Below are positions 51,928 to 61,570 of a DNA stretch of 64,000 bases, piece after piece; the first letter of the stretch is position 1, and every line of letters starts with the position of its first letter. The notes below the pieces were generated by a model. That model ran no database searches and was not told the DNA's origin. It saw only the letters and a program-made list of their open reading frames with translations. The stretch comes from Chelatococcus asaccharovorans. Its GTDB lineage: Bacteria > Pseudomonadota > Alphaproteobacteria > Rhizobiales > Beijerinckiaceae. The stretch covers positions 1-64,000 of the forward strand of contig NZ_QJJK01000016.1 in NCBI RefSeq assembly GCF_003201475.1. Reading direction: 5' to 3'. The position numbers were made by a program, and so were the translations under genes.

Positions 51928-52123
51928 GATATGTGTCTCGCCCTGTCCACGTCCTATGCCGCTCCCACGGGTTCGCCTGCAATCGCCGGACATCATACAA
52001 GCAATTGCCGGTCATGCCAGATCGGATCGCGGCGGGCGTCCGGCCGTTCAATGGCCTGGGGTCTGGCCACGCGCCGCTGATTCGCATAGAACAGACAATG
52101 GAGCGGGGGTGGCAGGTTGCGTT

Positions 52124-53305
52124 ATGAGCGGGGTGTGGTTCCTTAGCCTGTTGAATCCGATCATAGCCTCGGTATTCGCCTTCGTTTTTCTGGCGCTATG
52201 GTTTCATCAACGCGCGCGGCGCTATATCCTTGGTATCGTTGCTGCCGCCTTGCTCTATGTCGCCGGATGTACCGTCCAGCTTTCAAAATTTCCAGCTGAC
52301 GTTGGCTATAATGCAGCGGTGTCTGCCACTCTTTATTCAGCAAGCATTTATTTGCTGTTTGCAGGAATTTTCAAAAGAAAGAATATTACGGATGGGTATT
52401 TACTACTAGCTGCTATTATTGTTTCCATAATTGGCGCGATTATATATTTCTATTTTGTAGTGAATAATCTATATATGCGAGTCTATGTCCTGAATTTCGG
52501 ATTCGGGACCCTGTTTCTGATCGCGGCCTATCGCCTCTGGCGTGCAGGCGCGGCCGGGGTGGGTGACCGCATCCTGTTCTGGGTCATTCTCGCGTCTGGC
52601 ATCCAGTTCTTCCCCCGGACTGTTCTTGCGCTCGAAGTGTTCGATCGCGGGCTTCTTCCGCGCGAATTCGGCCATTCGATCTTCTGGCTGTGGCTCAATT
52701 TCTCCCTGGTCATCGTCATCATCGGCCTCGCGCTCGCGGTCTTGACGGCGGTGGTTCTGGACATCATCGACGACCTGAAGAAGGACGGCAGCACCGACCT
52801 TATGACGGGTTTGCTCAACCGCCGCGGGTTCGAGGAACGGGCGGGCCTCATGCTGGCCGGTGCAGGCACGGGGCCGATCAGCATGGTCTATTGTGATATC
52901 GATCACTTCAAGGCGATCAATGATGCCCATGGCCATGCGGCCGGGGACGGGGTGATCAAGGAATTCGCCGTGCTGCTTGCGGCCGAGATGCGTGCGGATG
53001 ATATCGCCGGCCGCATCGGAGGCGAGGAATTCGCCATCCTGTTGCCCGACGCCGATATCGACGGGGCAAGAGCCTTCTCCGAGCGGGTGCGCCGCAATCT
53101 GGAGCGCAGCCGCTTCGAGGGCCTGCAGGAGCATCAAGGGGTCACGGCGAGCTTCGGAATCGCCACCCGGAATGGGCAGGAACATTTGCACGACCTCACG
53201 CGCCGTGCCGACAAGATGCTCTATGTGGCCAAGCGGAGCGGGCGAAACTGCGTCCGGCCCCAGGAGAATACGGTGGTCGATCTCCGTTCGCAGGCCAAGG
53301 CTTGA
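52124..53305 (+). CDS. Membrane-bound diguanylate cyclase (GGDEF)
   Basis: A 393-residue protein: about six membrane segments (1-220), then a GGDEF domain (about 225-380) with the active-site motif GGEEF in RIGGEEFAILLPD, the metal-binding VYCDIDHFKAINDAHGH and the ASFGIA strand. It should make cyclic di-GMP. The I-site RxxD is not clearly present. The DNA for residues about 60-125 is much richer in A/T than the rest of the gene. The start ATG at 52124 gives a hydrophobic N terminus; no effector gene lies nearby. Confidence 0.9.
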   Translation: MSGVWFLSLLNPIIASVFAFVFLALWFHQRARRYILGIVAAALLYVAGCTVQLSKFPADVGYNAAVSATLYSASIYLLFAGIFKRKNITDGYLLLAAIIVSIIGAIIYFYFVVNNLYMRVYVLNFGFGTLFLIAAYRLWRAGAAGVGDRILFWVILASGIQFFPRTVLALEVFDRGLLPREFGHSIFWLWLNFSLVIVIIGLALAVLTAVVLDIIDDLKKDGSTDLMTGLLNRRGFEERAGLMLAGAGTGPISMVYCDIDHFKAINDAHGHAAGDGVIKEFAVLLAAEMRADDIAGRIGGEEFAILLPDADIDGARAFSERVRRNLERSRFEGLQEHQGVTASFGIATRNGQEHLHDLTRRADKMLYVAKRSGRNCVRPQENTVVDLRSQAKA

Positions 53306-53344
53306 TGCCGCACGCCGGCCGCCTCGTAGGGGCGCGGAAGCCGC

Positions 53345-54052
53345 TCAGACGACCTTGACCGTGATATCGCCGACGCCGTCGACATGCCCTGTCATCACGT
53401 CGCCCCTGGCCACCGCGCCGACCCCGGCCGGCGTGCCGGAGAAGATGAGATCGCCGGGAGCCAGCGTGAACAGGCCGGAGAGATAGGCGATCGCCTCGGG
53501 GACCTTCCAGATCATCTGGTTGAGGTCGCCGGTCTGGCGGCGCTCACCGTTGACGTCGAGCCAGATGGCGCCGGCGGCGGGATGGCCGATCAGCGAAGCG
53601 GGGACGATCGTGCTGCAGGGGGCGGAATGCTCGAAAGCCTTCCCGACCTCCCACGGCCGGCCGAGATCCTTGGCTTTGCCCTGCAGGTCACGCCGGGTCA
53701 TGTCGAGGCCGACGGCATAGCCGAAGACATGGTCGAGCGCCCGCTCGACCGGAATATCGTGCCCGCCCTGGCCGAGCGCGACGACCATCTCGATCTCGAA
53801 ATGGACGTCCTCCGACTGGGACGGATAGGGAAAGCCCGCGTCGGGCAACAGCACGTTATCCGGATTCTTCTGGAAGAAGAACGGCGGCTCCTTGTTCGGG
53901 TCGTGGCCCATCTCGATGGCGTGGGCGGCAAAGTTGCGGCCGATGCAATAGATCCGGCGGACGGGGAAGCGCGCTTCGGTGCCCTTCACAGGCAGCGTCG
54001 GAATGGCCGGCGGCGTGACGACGTAACGGTTTGCGGGCGAGGTTTCGACCAT
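53345..54052 (-). CDS. Fumarylacetoacetate hydrolase-family protein
   Basis: A 235-residue FAH-fold hydrolase similar in length to fumarylpyruvate/acylpyruvate hydrolases. Visible are [28 protein letters not shown], the metal-binding Glu residues in [12 protein letters not shown] and Asp in [11 protein letters not shown], and the C-terminal [17 protein letters not shown]. It probably hydrolyses acylpyruvates from aromatic or gentisate breakdown. No aromatic pathway genes are adjacent. It lies 68 bp after tsaD, on the same strand. Confidence 0.9.
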   Translation of the reverse strand: MVETSPANRYVVTPPAIPTLPVKGTEARFPVRRIYCIGRNFAAHAIEMGHDPNKEPPFFFQKNPDNVLLPDAGFPYPSQSEDVHFEIEMVVALGQGGHDIPVERALDHVFGYAVGLDMTRRDLQGKAKDLGRPWEVGKAFEHSAPCSTIVPASLIGHPAAGAIWLDVNGERRQTGDLNQMIWKVPEAIAYLSGLFTLAPGDLIFSGTPAGVGAVARGDVMTGHVDGVGDITVKVV

Positions 54053-54120
54053 GGATCGCGTCCTTGATTGCAGGAGAGACGGGCAGGGGACCACTGGAGC
54101 CGACGCCGCCATCCAGAGAC

Positions 54121-55158
54121 CTACGCGCGCATGGAATCGAGGGGCCAGCGGGCGCGCGCCGGTGCGGTGAGATCATCGGTGAGGTCGAGCCTGAGCCGTT
54201 CGAGGCCCGCCCAGGCGATCATCGCCGCGTTGTCCGTGCACAGCGCCGGTGGCGGTGTGACGAGGCGCAGGCCCGCCTCCGCCGCGAAGCGTTGCAGCGC
54301 GGCTCTAATCATCTGGTTGGCGGCAACGCCGCCCGCGACGACGAGCGCTGTCGGGTTTCCGGCCGCCGCGTGGAAGGCGCGCAACGCCACGCGGCTGCGG
54401 TCGACGATCACATCGACCACCGCAGCCTGAAACGAGGCACAGAGATCGGCGACGTCGGTCGCGCTGAGCGGCGCGATGCGCTCAGCTTCCAGGCGCACCG
54501 CCGTCTTCAGGCCGGAGAGCGAAAAATCCGGCACGTCCCGCCGCAGCATCGGCCGCGGCAGATTGAAGCGCTCGGGGTCGCCGCGCAGGGCTTCTTTTTC
54601 GACCTCGGGGCCGCCGGGATAGGGCAGGCCGAGCATCTTCGCCGTCTTGTCGAAGGCCTCGCCGATGGCATCGTCGATCGTTGTGCCAAGCCGGATGTAG
54701 TCACCAACGCCGCGGACGCAGACGAGTTGGGTGTGACCGCCCGAGGCGAGGAGCAGGAGATAGGGAAAGGCAACCGAATCGGTCAGACGGGCGGTGAGGG
54801 CGTGGCCTTCCAGATGGTTGACGGCGATGAACGGCTTGCCCGCGACAAGCGCGAGCGCCTTGGCGGCCGTCAGCCCCACGATGACGCCGCCAATAAGCCC
54901 TGGACCGGCGGCGGCTGCGATGCCGTCCATATCGGAGAGATCGAGGCCGGCCCGCGCGAGCGCCCGCGCGACCAGCAGGTCAAGCGATTCCACATGGGCG
55001 CGTGCGGCGATTTCCGGCACCACGCCGCCATAGGCGGCATGTTCAGCGATCTGGCTGAGGACTTCATTGGCCAGGATATGGCCGCGCCCTTCGCCATCGC
55101 ATGAGACGACGGCGGCCGCCGTCTCGTCGCAAGTCGTCTCCAAACCGAGTATACGCAT
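54121..55158 (-). CDS. tsaD: tRNA N6-threonylcarbamoyladenosine transferase TsaD
   Basis: A 345-residue Kae1/TsaD protein that transfers the threonylcarbamoyl group to A37 of ANN-decoding tRNAs. It starts [18 protein letters not shown]. The metal-binding HLEGH motif is in [11 protein letters not shown], followed by [22 protein letters not shown] and [13 protein letters not shown]. Full length and intact. It is divergent from hemC, the usual arrangement in Hyphomicrobiales. Confidence 0.97.
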   Translation of the reverse strand: MRILGLETTCDETAAAVVSCDGEGRGHILANEVLSQIAEHAAYGGVVPEIAARAHVESLDLLVARALARAGLDLSDMDGIAAAAGPGLIGGVIVGLTAAKALALVAGKPFIAVNHLEGHALTARLTDSVAFPYLLLLASGGHTQLVCVRGVGDYIRLGTTIDDAIGEAFDKTAKMLGLPYPGGPEVEKEALRGDPERFNLPRPMLRRDVPDFSLSGLKTAVRLEAERIAPLSATDVADLCASFQAAVVDVIVDRSRVALRAFHAAAGNPTALVVAGGVAANQMIRAALQRFAAEAGLRLVTPPPALCTDNAAMIAWAGLERLRLDLTDDLTAPARARWPLDSMRA

Positions 55159-55295
55159 GGTCACCAAAGCGGGTCGCGTATCCCGCATCGTTGTTTCGGA
55201 ATTGTTCTGGAACAACCTATAGTCCGACCGGCGATCCTTCGCCATCTAAAGTCTGGCTGGCCGTCGAAGGGTCGGTGTCCACGGAGTGCATTGCA

Positions 55296-56228
55296 GTGTC
55301 GATCATTTTTCCCGAGCGCATGGTCATCGGAACGCGCGCCAGTCCCCTCGCCCTCGCCCAGGCCGAGGAGACGCGGGCGCGGCTCGTCGCAGCGACCGGC
55401 CTGTCGCCGGATGCCCTGCCGCTGCTGCCGCTGACCACCACGGGGGACAAGATCCAGGATCGCGCCTTGTCGGAGGCCGGTGGCAAAGGCCTCTTCACCA
55501 AGGAGCTCGATGCGGCGCTCATGGCCGGATCAGCCGATCTGACCGTGCATTCCGCCAAGGACCTGCCGACAGAACTGCCGGAAGGGCTCCTCGTCGCGGG
55601 CTATCTGCCGCGTGAGGACGTGCGCGACGTCTTCATCAGCCGTCGTGCCGATAGTCTGATGAGCCTGCCGGCAGGCGCCGTCGTCGGTAGCGCCTCGCTT
55701 AGGCGGCAGGCGCAGATCCTGCGCGCCCGGCCGGATCTCAAGGTCGCGCTGCTGCGCGGCAATGTCGCGACAAGGCTTGCGCGTCTCGACGAAGGACGCG
55801 TCGACGCGACGCTTCTTGCCCTCGCCGGGCTGAAACGGCTTGGCAAGGCCGACGTTGCGACCGCCATTCTCGAGACGGACGACTTTCTGCCCGCCGTCGG
55901 GCAGGGCGCCATCGCGCTCGTCGCGCGGGCGGGCGATTCAGCCGTCCTCGCGGCGGCGGCGGCGATTGCCTGTCGTGACACGGGCATCGCGCTTGCCGCC
56001 GAGCGGGCGTTCCTCAGGGCGCTCGACGGGTCCTGCCGCACGCCGATCGCCGGGCATGCGACCGTGCACGGCGAGAGCCTGCGCTTTTGCGGCCTCGTCC
56101 TGTCGCCGGACGGCAGCCGCTCCGTCGCCGTCGCGCGTGAGGGCGGGCTCGGGGATGCCGAGGCTCTTGGCGAGGATGCGGGCCGCGCGGTCATCGCCGA
56201 GGCTGGGCTCGATCTTCTGCGCGGATGA
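55296..56228 (+). CDS. hemC: Hydroxymethylbilane synthase
   Basis: A 310-residue porphobilinogen deaminase that joins four porphobilinogen units into hydroxymethylbilane. Motifs: IGTRASPLALAQAEE near the N terminus, HSAKDLPTEL, VGSASLRRQAQ, and RALDGSCRTPIAGHA with the Cys that carries the dipyrromethane cofactor. The probable start is GTG at 55296, nine bases after GGAG; ATG at 55320 has no ribosome binding site. First gene of the hemC-hemD-Mic60-hemY cluster. Confidence 0.95.
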   Translation: MSIIFPERMVIGTRASPLALAQAEETRARLVAATGLSPDALPLLPLTTTGDKIQDRALSEAGGKGLFTKELDAALMAGSADLTVHSAKDLPTELPEGLLVAGYLPREDVRDVFISRRADSLMSLPAGAVVGSASLRRQAQILRARPDLKVALLRGNVATRLARLDEGRVDATLLALAGLKRLGKADVATAILETDDFLPAVGQGAIALVARAGDSAVLAAAAAIACRDTGIALAAERAFLRALDGSCRTPIAGHATVHGESLRFCGLVLSPDGSRSVAVAREGGLGDAEALGEDAGRAVIAEAGLDLLRG

Positions 56229-56240
56229 CGAGAGGTTTCC

Positions 56241-56939
56241 ATGCGTGTGCTTGTCTTTCGGCCAGAGGCTGCAGCCAGACGCACGGCGGCGCGCCTTGCC
56301 GTGCTGGGGCACGAGGCGGTGTTGGCACCGGCAACCCGCATCGTCCCCCTCGATACGCCACGGCCTGAGGGCCCGTTCGTGGCCATCGTCGTGGGCAGCG
56401 CGAACAGCTTCGTGATCGCGGCGGATGACACGATCCGCGCCGTGCCTGTCATCGCGGTGGGTGAGCGCACGGCCGAGGTGGCGCGGGCGCGTGGCTTCAC
56501 CGATGTGGAGAGCGCCGACGGCGACCGAATCGCCATGGCGGCGCTCGCCCGCCGGCGTTTCCCGGGCGGCGGCCGCGCCCTCGTGCTCCAGGGGCGCGAT
56601 CACAAGGCCGATACCACGGCTCTGCTGGCTGACGCCGGGCTGACGCCCGTGAGCTGGATCGTTTATGCGGCCGAGGCCGTCGAAGCCTTGACCAGCGAGG
56701 CCGCAGACGCCCTTCGCATGGAACAGATCGATGCCGTCCTTCATTATTCGCGCAGGAGTGCGGAGGTCGCGCTCACGCTCGTGGAGCGCGCGAATCTGAG
56801 GCGACCTTTTTTCGCAGCCTCGCAGCTGTGCCTGTCGCCGGATGTGGCCGAGCCGTTGCTCAGGGCGGGCGGGCGCCGCATCCGGGTTGCCGATGCACCG
56901 CGGGAAGACGCGTTGCTTGCAGCATTGAATGAGGCTTGA
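56241..56939 (+). CDS. hemD: Uroporphyrinogen-III synthase
   Basis: A 232-residue HemD protein that cyclises hydroxymethylbilane to uroporphyrinogen III. Its sequence is poorly conserved, as is usual for the family, but the two-lobe layout is clear: VLVFRPEAAARRTAARL and PFVAIVVGSANSF in lobe one, VIAVGERTAEVARARGF and ALVLQGRDHKAD in lobe two. The ATG follows GAGAGG. It sits 12 bp after hemC in the conserved order, which secures the call. Confidence 0.92.
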   Translation: MRVLVFRPEAAARRTAARLAVLGHEAVLAPATRIVPLDTPRPEGPFVAIVVGSANSFVIAADDTIRAVPVIAVGERTAEVARARGFTDVESADGDRIAMAALARRRFPGGGRALVLQGRDHKADTTALLADAGLTPVSWIVYAAEAVEALTSEAADALRMEQIDAVLHYSRRSAEVALTLVERANLRRPFFAASQLCLSPDVAEPLLRAGGRRIRVADAPREDALLAALNEA

Positions 56940-57022
56940 GGCTCGCCACCGGCGTCGCACAGGTGGTATGACGCAGGGATGAACCGACAGCGAGGCGCAT
57001 TGATTCACCGGGAGCAGCTGAA

Positions 57023-58468
57023 ATGACCGATGATCCGGCCATGACCCCTCCGCCCAAGCCGGGTCGGGGCAAGCTGCGGCGTAATCCCGCCACGCTCGAT
57101 TTGACGGCCGCGCCTGCACCGAGGCCCGACACGGATCCCGTGCCGGGGCGAGACGACCGTGTGAGCGATGCGCCGGACGGTGACGAGCGGCCATCGTCGC
57201 TGCCCGACGTTTCCGCCGCGACCGACGCGCGGCCGCCTGTCACGGCTGAAGCTGTCACGCCTGAACCTGCCCGCCCGGCCGATCTCGGCCAAGGGTCGGA
57301 CGGTTTCACGGGACGGCCGGACGAGGATAGAGCCAAGGGGCGAAGCCATATGGACGATGCGAAGGATGATAGCGCCGATCGTTCGCGGGCGGTCACCCCG
57401 GACCTTCCGCCATCGGGCGCGGCCCCCGCTCCGGCTGAAGCCGGGCCATCTTCGCCATCCGCACCACCACGGGCTACGACCTCCGCAGCGGTGTCCGTGC
57501 CGGCCCTGGCACTTGCAGCGGTCTCTGGCGCCATCGCGGGCGGGCTCGTCAGCTTCCTGCTGATGCCGACCTCCACACCGATCGACGAAACCGCCACACG
57601 TCTTGTTGCCCTGGAGCGACGCGTCGCCGCGCTGCCTGCTCCAGTACCGCAGGGTGAAGTCAGCGCACTTGCAGGACGCCTCAATGGCCTGGCGGAACAG
57701 GTGGCAGGCCTCGGGCGTGAGGTTGCCGCGGCGAGCGGCAAGGCCGATGCAGCGGCGAGCCGGGCTGCAGCCCTCGAAAATGCGCCCCCCGCGAGCGCTC
57801 AGCCGGCCGTGCGCCCCGAGGCCCTCGCGGCCCAGGAGCAGCGGCTCAATGCGCTTGAAGCTACGCTCGGGCGGCTCGATCCCACGCGCCTCGCGGCGGC
57901 TTCAGCCGATGCCTCGACCCGTGCCGGCCGTGTGGCGACGCTTGCGGCCCAGGCCCTCGTCGCCGAGGATCTCATTGGCCGGATCCGGCGCGGCGAACCT
58001 TTCTCCCGGTCGATCGACCGCCTGGTCGAGCTCGGTGTCCCCAATCAGAAGCTGGCGGCCCTGCGCCAAGGGGCGGCTGCAGGCTTGCCGAGCCTCTCGG
58101 CCCTGCGCACGGGCTTCGCCGGCCTCGCCGACCGGTTGGCAGAGCCGCCCGAACAGGCGCCGCCGGAGGATTTCACGAGCCGCGCGCTCGCCAGCATCAA
58201 CCGTCTCGTTCGTATTCGCGCGGTGGGCGCCAATGCGGTGACGGAACAAGTTGCCGCGGTCGACGCGGCTCTTGCCCGCGGCGATGGTGCGGCGGCGCTC
58301 ACGGCCTGGCAGGCGCTGCCGGACAATGCCCGCAAGGCCTCTGCCGCCTGGGGCGCCGAACTCGAACGTCTGGTCGCGGTGGAGACCGCTGCCCAGACGC
58401 TCTCCGGTGAGATCGTCACGGCTTTGGCCGGCGAGGCCGCCAACACCCCGACGGGGGCGCGGCCATGA
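57023..58468 (+). CDS. Alphaproteobacterial Mic60/mitofilin-like protein
   Basis: A 481-residue inner-membrane protein of the mitofilin family, in the hemX position. A disordered Pro/Asp-rich cytoplasmic part (1-160), one membrane helix (about 162-182, LALAAVSGAIAGGLVSFLL), a coiled coil (about 195-290) and a C-terminal mitofilin-like domain (about 310-470) can be seen. Homologues shape inner-membrane invaginations in photosynthetic alphaproteobacteria. It overlaps the next gene by ATGA. Confidence 0.85.
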   Translation: MTDDPAMTPPPKPGRGKLRRNPATLDLTAAPAPRPDTDPVPGRDDRVSDAPDGDERPSSLPDVSAATDARPPVTAEAVTPEPARPADLGQGSDGFTGRPDEDRAKGRSHMDDAKDDSADRSRAVTPDLPPSGAAPAPAEAGPSSPSAPPRATTSAAVSVPALALAAVSGAIAGGLVSFLLMPTSTPIDETATRLVALERRVAALPAPVPQGEVSALAGRLNGLAEQVAGLGREVAAASGKADAAASRAAALENAPPASAQPAVRPEALAAQEQRLNALEATLGRLDPTRLAAASADASTRAGRVATLAAQALVAEDLIGRIRRGEPFSRSIDRLVELGVPNQKLAALRQGAAAGLPSLSALRTGFAGLADRLAEPPEQAPPEDFTSRALASINRLVRIRAVGANAVTEQVAAVDAALARGDGAAALTAWQALPDNARKASAAWGAELERLVAVETAAQTLSGEIVTALAGEAANTPTGARP

Positions 58469-60345
58469 TCCGGGTTCTCGTTTTCCTCGCAGTCCTCGCC
58501 CTGGTCGCGCTCGGCGCCTCCTGGCTTGCCGATCGTCCCGGCGAGGTGGCGGTGATCTGGCAGGGTTACCGCATCGAGACATCTGTCGCGGTGCTGATGG
58601 CGGCGATGCTGGCCGTGGCGTTTCTGCTCGTGTGCCTTTGGTCGCTTTTGCGTCTCATCCTGCGGCTGCCGAGCGTCATGAGCTTTGCCTCACGGGCGCG
58701 GCGGCGCAACCGCGGCTATGTCGCAGTTTCGCGCGGCATGGTGGCTGTGGGCGCTGGCGATCCGCTCGCCGCGCGGCGCCATGCCAGTGATGCCGAGCGT
58801 TGGCTGGGACGCGAGCCACTGACGTTGCTCCTGAAGGCGCAGGCCGCACAGATTTCGGGAGATCGCGCCGGCGCGGAGGCCACGTTCACGGAGATGCTGG
58901 ACGATGCCGAGACCCGGGTTCTGGGACTGCGCGGGCTCTTCGTCGAGGCGCGGCGCAAGGGTGATGCCGTTGCGGCCCGCGCCTATGTGAACAAGGCCGT
59001 GGAACTCGCGCCCGGCGTCGCCTGGGCCAGCGAGGCGATGCTGGAGTTTCAGTCTGCAGAGCGGGATTGGCGCGGCGCCCTTGCCAAGCTCGAGCAACGG
59101 GTCGCGCACCGTTCCATCGACAAGGCGACCGCAAAGCGCCAGCGCGCCGTGCTGCTGACGGCGGATGCGCTGGATCGCGCGGACAAGGAGCCTGAAACGG
59201 CACTCGCGGCGGCGCTGGCAGCCGTCAAGCTTGCGCCGGACCTCGTGCCCGCCGCCGCGCTCGCCGGCCGGCTGCTCGCCGCAAACGGCAAGCTGCGCAA
59301 GGCCGCAAAGGTGCTGGAGGCCAACTGGAAGATCGAGCCGCATCCGGACATCGCGGCCGCCTATCTCGATTTGCGCCACGGCGATTCGACCCATGACCGC
59401 CTTGCGCGCGCCGAAACGCTTGCCAGGCTCAAGCCCCGCCATCCGGAGGCGACGCTTGCCGTGGCCGAGGCGGCGATCGCGGCTCATGAATATGCCAAGG
59501 CCAAGCAGGTCCTGGCGCCCCTCCTGGCCGAGCGGCCGACCGTGCGCGCCTGTCTCCTCATGGCGGATATCGAGGAGGCCGAGCATGGCGCATCCCCGGC
59601 GCTCCGGCAGTGGCTGGGCAAGGCGGCGCGGGCCCCCCGCGATGCGGTGTGGATGGCCGATGGTGTCACCTCGGACCGGTGGGAGCCAGTCTCACCCATA
59701 TCGGGGCGCCTTGACGCCTTCCAGTGGGTCGCGCCGGCCGAGCAGATCGCCAACGGCCGCGTGCACAGAGACGCCGATGCCGTGCTTGCCGATGGCGACG
59801 AGCCGACCGTGCTGCTGCCGGCCGCGTTGGATCAGGGGCAGGAAAGTGGGGACGCGTCGCCAGCGCCCGCATCCGATGTGTCCTCTCCTGTTCCCCCGGC
59901 AGCGCCTACGCCTCTCGCTCCCGCCCCCCTGACTCCTGCTCCGTCCGCCCCGAGCGCGTCGGCTCCGGTGGCCAAGGCCGGCGTCCCGTCGTCGGAGCCC
60001 ATGGCGAAGCCGGCCGAACAGGGCAGTCCGTCTGTATCGCCGGAGCCATCGTTCGGGGAGCGCGACAGTGAGGCTCCTCGCGGCGTGACGCCCCAAGCCA
60101 TGGAATCGGAAGCCAAAGAATTGGAAGCCAGGGCATCGGAAGCCAAGGGGACTGATCTCAAGATTGCCGATGCCAAACCGGCTGGCGTCGGGACGTCCGC
60201 AGCAAAGCCGGAGGCATCCACGAAACGTGCTGCTGGGCCTGTGGTCTTTCCCGTTGCGCGGCCTCCCGACGATCCCGGCACGGACGAGTTTTCTCCCGAT
60301 GACCCGCGGGCCGGTGACCGCCATCCCTTCATGACGCGTCTTTAG
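58465..60345 (+). CDS. hemY: HemY-like TPR membrane protein (Orf52)
   Basis: A 626-residue protein with two N-terminal membrane segments (about 2-24 and 40-66) separated by the conserved DRPGEVAVIWQGYRIETSV loop, then TPR-like helical repeats (about 85-400, for example AAARAYVNKAVELAPGVAW), and a long low-complexity Pro/Ala/Ser/Glu tail (about 455-626). HemY_N proteins accompany heme synthesis genes; in alphaproteobacteria this gene is also called orf52. It is not the protoporphyrinogen oxidase also named HemY. It ends the cluster. Confidence 0.88.
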   Translation: MIRVLVFLAVLALVALGASWLADRPGEVAVIWQGYRIETSVAVLMAAMLAVAFLLVCLWSLLRLILRLPSVMSFASRARRRNRGYVAVSRGMVAVGAGDPLAARRHASDAERWLGREPLTLLLKAQAAQISGDRAGAEATFTEMLDDAETRVLGLRGLFVEARRKGDAVAARAYVNKAVELAPGVAWASEAMLEFQSAERDWRGALAKLEQRVAHRSIDKATAKRQRAVLLTADALDRADKEPETALAAALAAVKLAPDLVPAAALAGRLLAANGKLRKAAKVLEANWKIEPHPDIAAAYLDLRHGDSTHDRLARAETLARLKPRHPEATLAVAEAAIAAHEYAKAKQVLAPLLAERPTVRACLLMADIEEAEHGASPALRQWLGKAARAPRDAVWMADGVTSDRWEPVSPISGRLDAFQWVAPAEQIANGRVHRDADAVLADGDEPTVLLPAALDQGQESGDASPAPASDVSSPVPPAAPTPLAPAPLTPAPSAPSASAPVAKAGVPSSEPMAKPAEQGSPSVSPEPSFGERDSEAPRGVTPQAMESEAKELEARASEAKGTDLKIADAKPAGVGTSAAKPEASTKRAAGPVVFPVARPPDDPGTDEFSPDDPRAGDRHPFMTRL

Positions 60346-60660
60346 ACGGAAGGGTGTTCAGGGAGCGGGCCTGGCGCGGCAGAAGGGGCCGCGCTTTGCC
60401 GGCGGCCTGGATCGGCTGGTCTGGGCGCGCCCGGTGGGATAAATGCGCGGAGATGTGCTGAGATCGGCAAAGAGGTCCTTGCCAAATCCACCCCAATGCG
60501 GATATGAGAGCGCCAACGCAGAGTGAGCCTCAGCCGCTCGGCCGAAGGCGCATTGCATTCCTTGCGGGTGGGTCCGCTGGCGAATGGGAGGCGCTGGCGG
60601 GTTATTCGGTTGAGGTCGGTTTGCGTCGGCAGGCCGCGATAGGGCCTGCATGAGGGTTAG
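60346..60660. other. Intergenic stretch before tRNA-Thr
   Basis: About 315 bp between hemY and the tRNA gene. No gene or clear repeat is seen; it should contain the tRNA promoter. Confidence 0.5.
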
Positions 60661-60736
60661 GCCGCTTTAGCTCAGTTGGTAGAGCACATCATTCGTAATG
60701 ATGGGGTCGCGTGTTCGAGTCACGCAAGCGGCACCA
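60661..60736 (+). tRNA. tRNA-Thr (anticodon CGT)
   Basis: A complete cloverleaf of 76 bases with encoded CCA. Acceptor arm GCCGCTT/AAGCGGC, D stem GCTC/GAGC, anticodon stem CATCA/TGATG around TTCGTAA (anticodon CGT), T stem GCGTG/CACGC around TTCGAGT. A decayed integrase follows within 20 bases, so the 3' end is the probable attachment site of an island. Confidence 0.95.
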
Positions 60737-60755
60737 CCCTTTCATCCAGCATCGT

Positions 60756-61420
60756 CTGTTGCCACGGCGCGGGCCGATATTGACCCAACCTTCGCCTCGC
60801 GTGGCGCTCTGACTGCACCGCAGAGGAAATCCTGGGCCGCCTTGACCGAGCCAAAAGCCTTGCGCGGCGCTCTTGCGGGCGATCGATGGCTTCGAGGGGC
60901 AGGCCACGACGACAGCCGCGCTGAAGCTCTTGGCGCTGCTCTTTCCTCGGCCCGGTGAGTTGCGAGCGGCCCATTGGTCCGCGTTCAATCTGGACGAGGA
61001 GGTATGGATCGTTCCGGAAGCGCGGATGAAGATGCGCCGTCCCCATCGGGTGCCTTTACCCAAGCAAGCGGTTGCCATTCTCAAAGACGTGCAGCAGCTC
61101 ACCGGCCATGGCACCCTTGTCTTTCCCTCGATCCGCTCGGTTCTCTGTCCCATGTCGGAAAACACATTCAATGCGGCGCTACGCCGTTTGGGCTTCACCA
61201 AGGACGAGATGACCTCGCACGGGTTCCGCGCGCTTGCCAGCTCCATGCTCAACGAGAGCAGATTCTGGCATCCCGTTGCCATCGAACGGCAGCCGGCCAT
61301 GTGGAGGAAAACAGTGTGCGGCGCGCCTATGCTCGCGGTGAGCATTGGGACGAGCGGGTGAGGATGATGGCCTGGTGGGCCGACCGTGTGGATGAGCTCC
61401 GCGAGGGTAACCTGAAGTGA
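60756..61420 (+). pseudogene. Decayed P4-type tyrosine integrase
   Basis: Remnant of an integrase of the prophage P4/CP4-57 type. Three pieces in two frames are readable. The first (about 60756-60870) has DPTFASRGALTAP and LTEPKALRG. The second (about 60873-61290) holds LLRAIDGFEGQ, the core FPRPGELRAAHWSAF with the catalytic Arg, RPHRVPLPKQA, SENTFNAALRRLGF and SHGFRALASSMLNE. The third (about 61290-61420) has VEENSVRRAYARGEHW with the Tyr region. Two frameshifts and the lack of the N-terminal arm-binding domain (about 200 residues) make it inactive. It starts 20 bases after tRNA-Thr. Confidence 0.85.
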
Positions 61421-61453
61421 TCGTGCCCTGATCCAGGTGCCGCTGAACGCGAC

Positions 61454-61472
61454 TTTGGAAACCGTTTCCAAA
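61454..61472. repeat. Perfect short palindrome
   Basis: TTTGGAAAC, one base, GTTTCCAAA. It lies between the integrase remnant and the ATPase gene stop. Could be an operator or a terminator stem; there is no T run. Confidence 0.6.
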
Positions 61473-61570
61473 TGGTAGACTTGGGGCCGCTTGCCGACCG
61501 ACCGGTTACGGGCAGATTGACGGCATTAGCTGTCAATCACTCGTCGTAATTCGGCTTAAGCCAATCTCGA

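Noticed and set aside
60873-61361. 162-residue intact integrase gene
   Set aside because: It is only the middle piece of a frameshifted and N-terminally truncated integrase, so it was recorded as a pseudogene.
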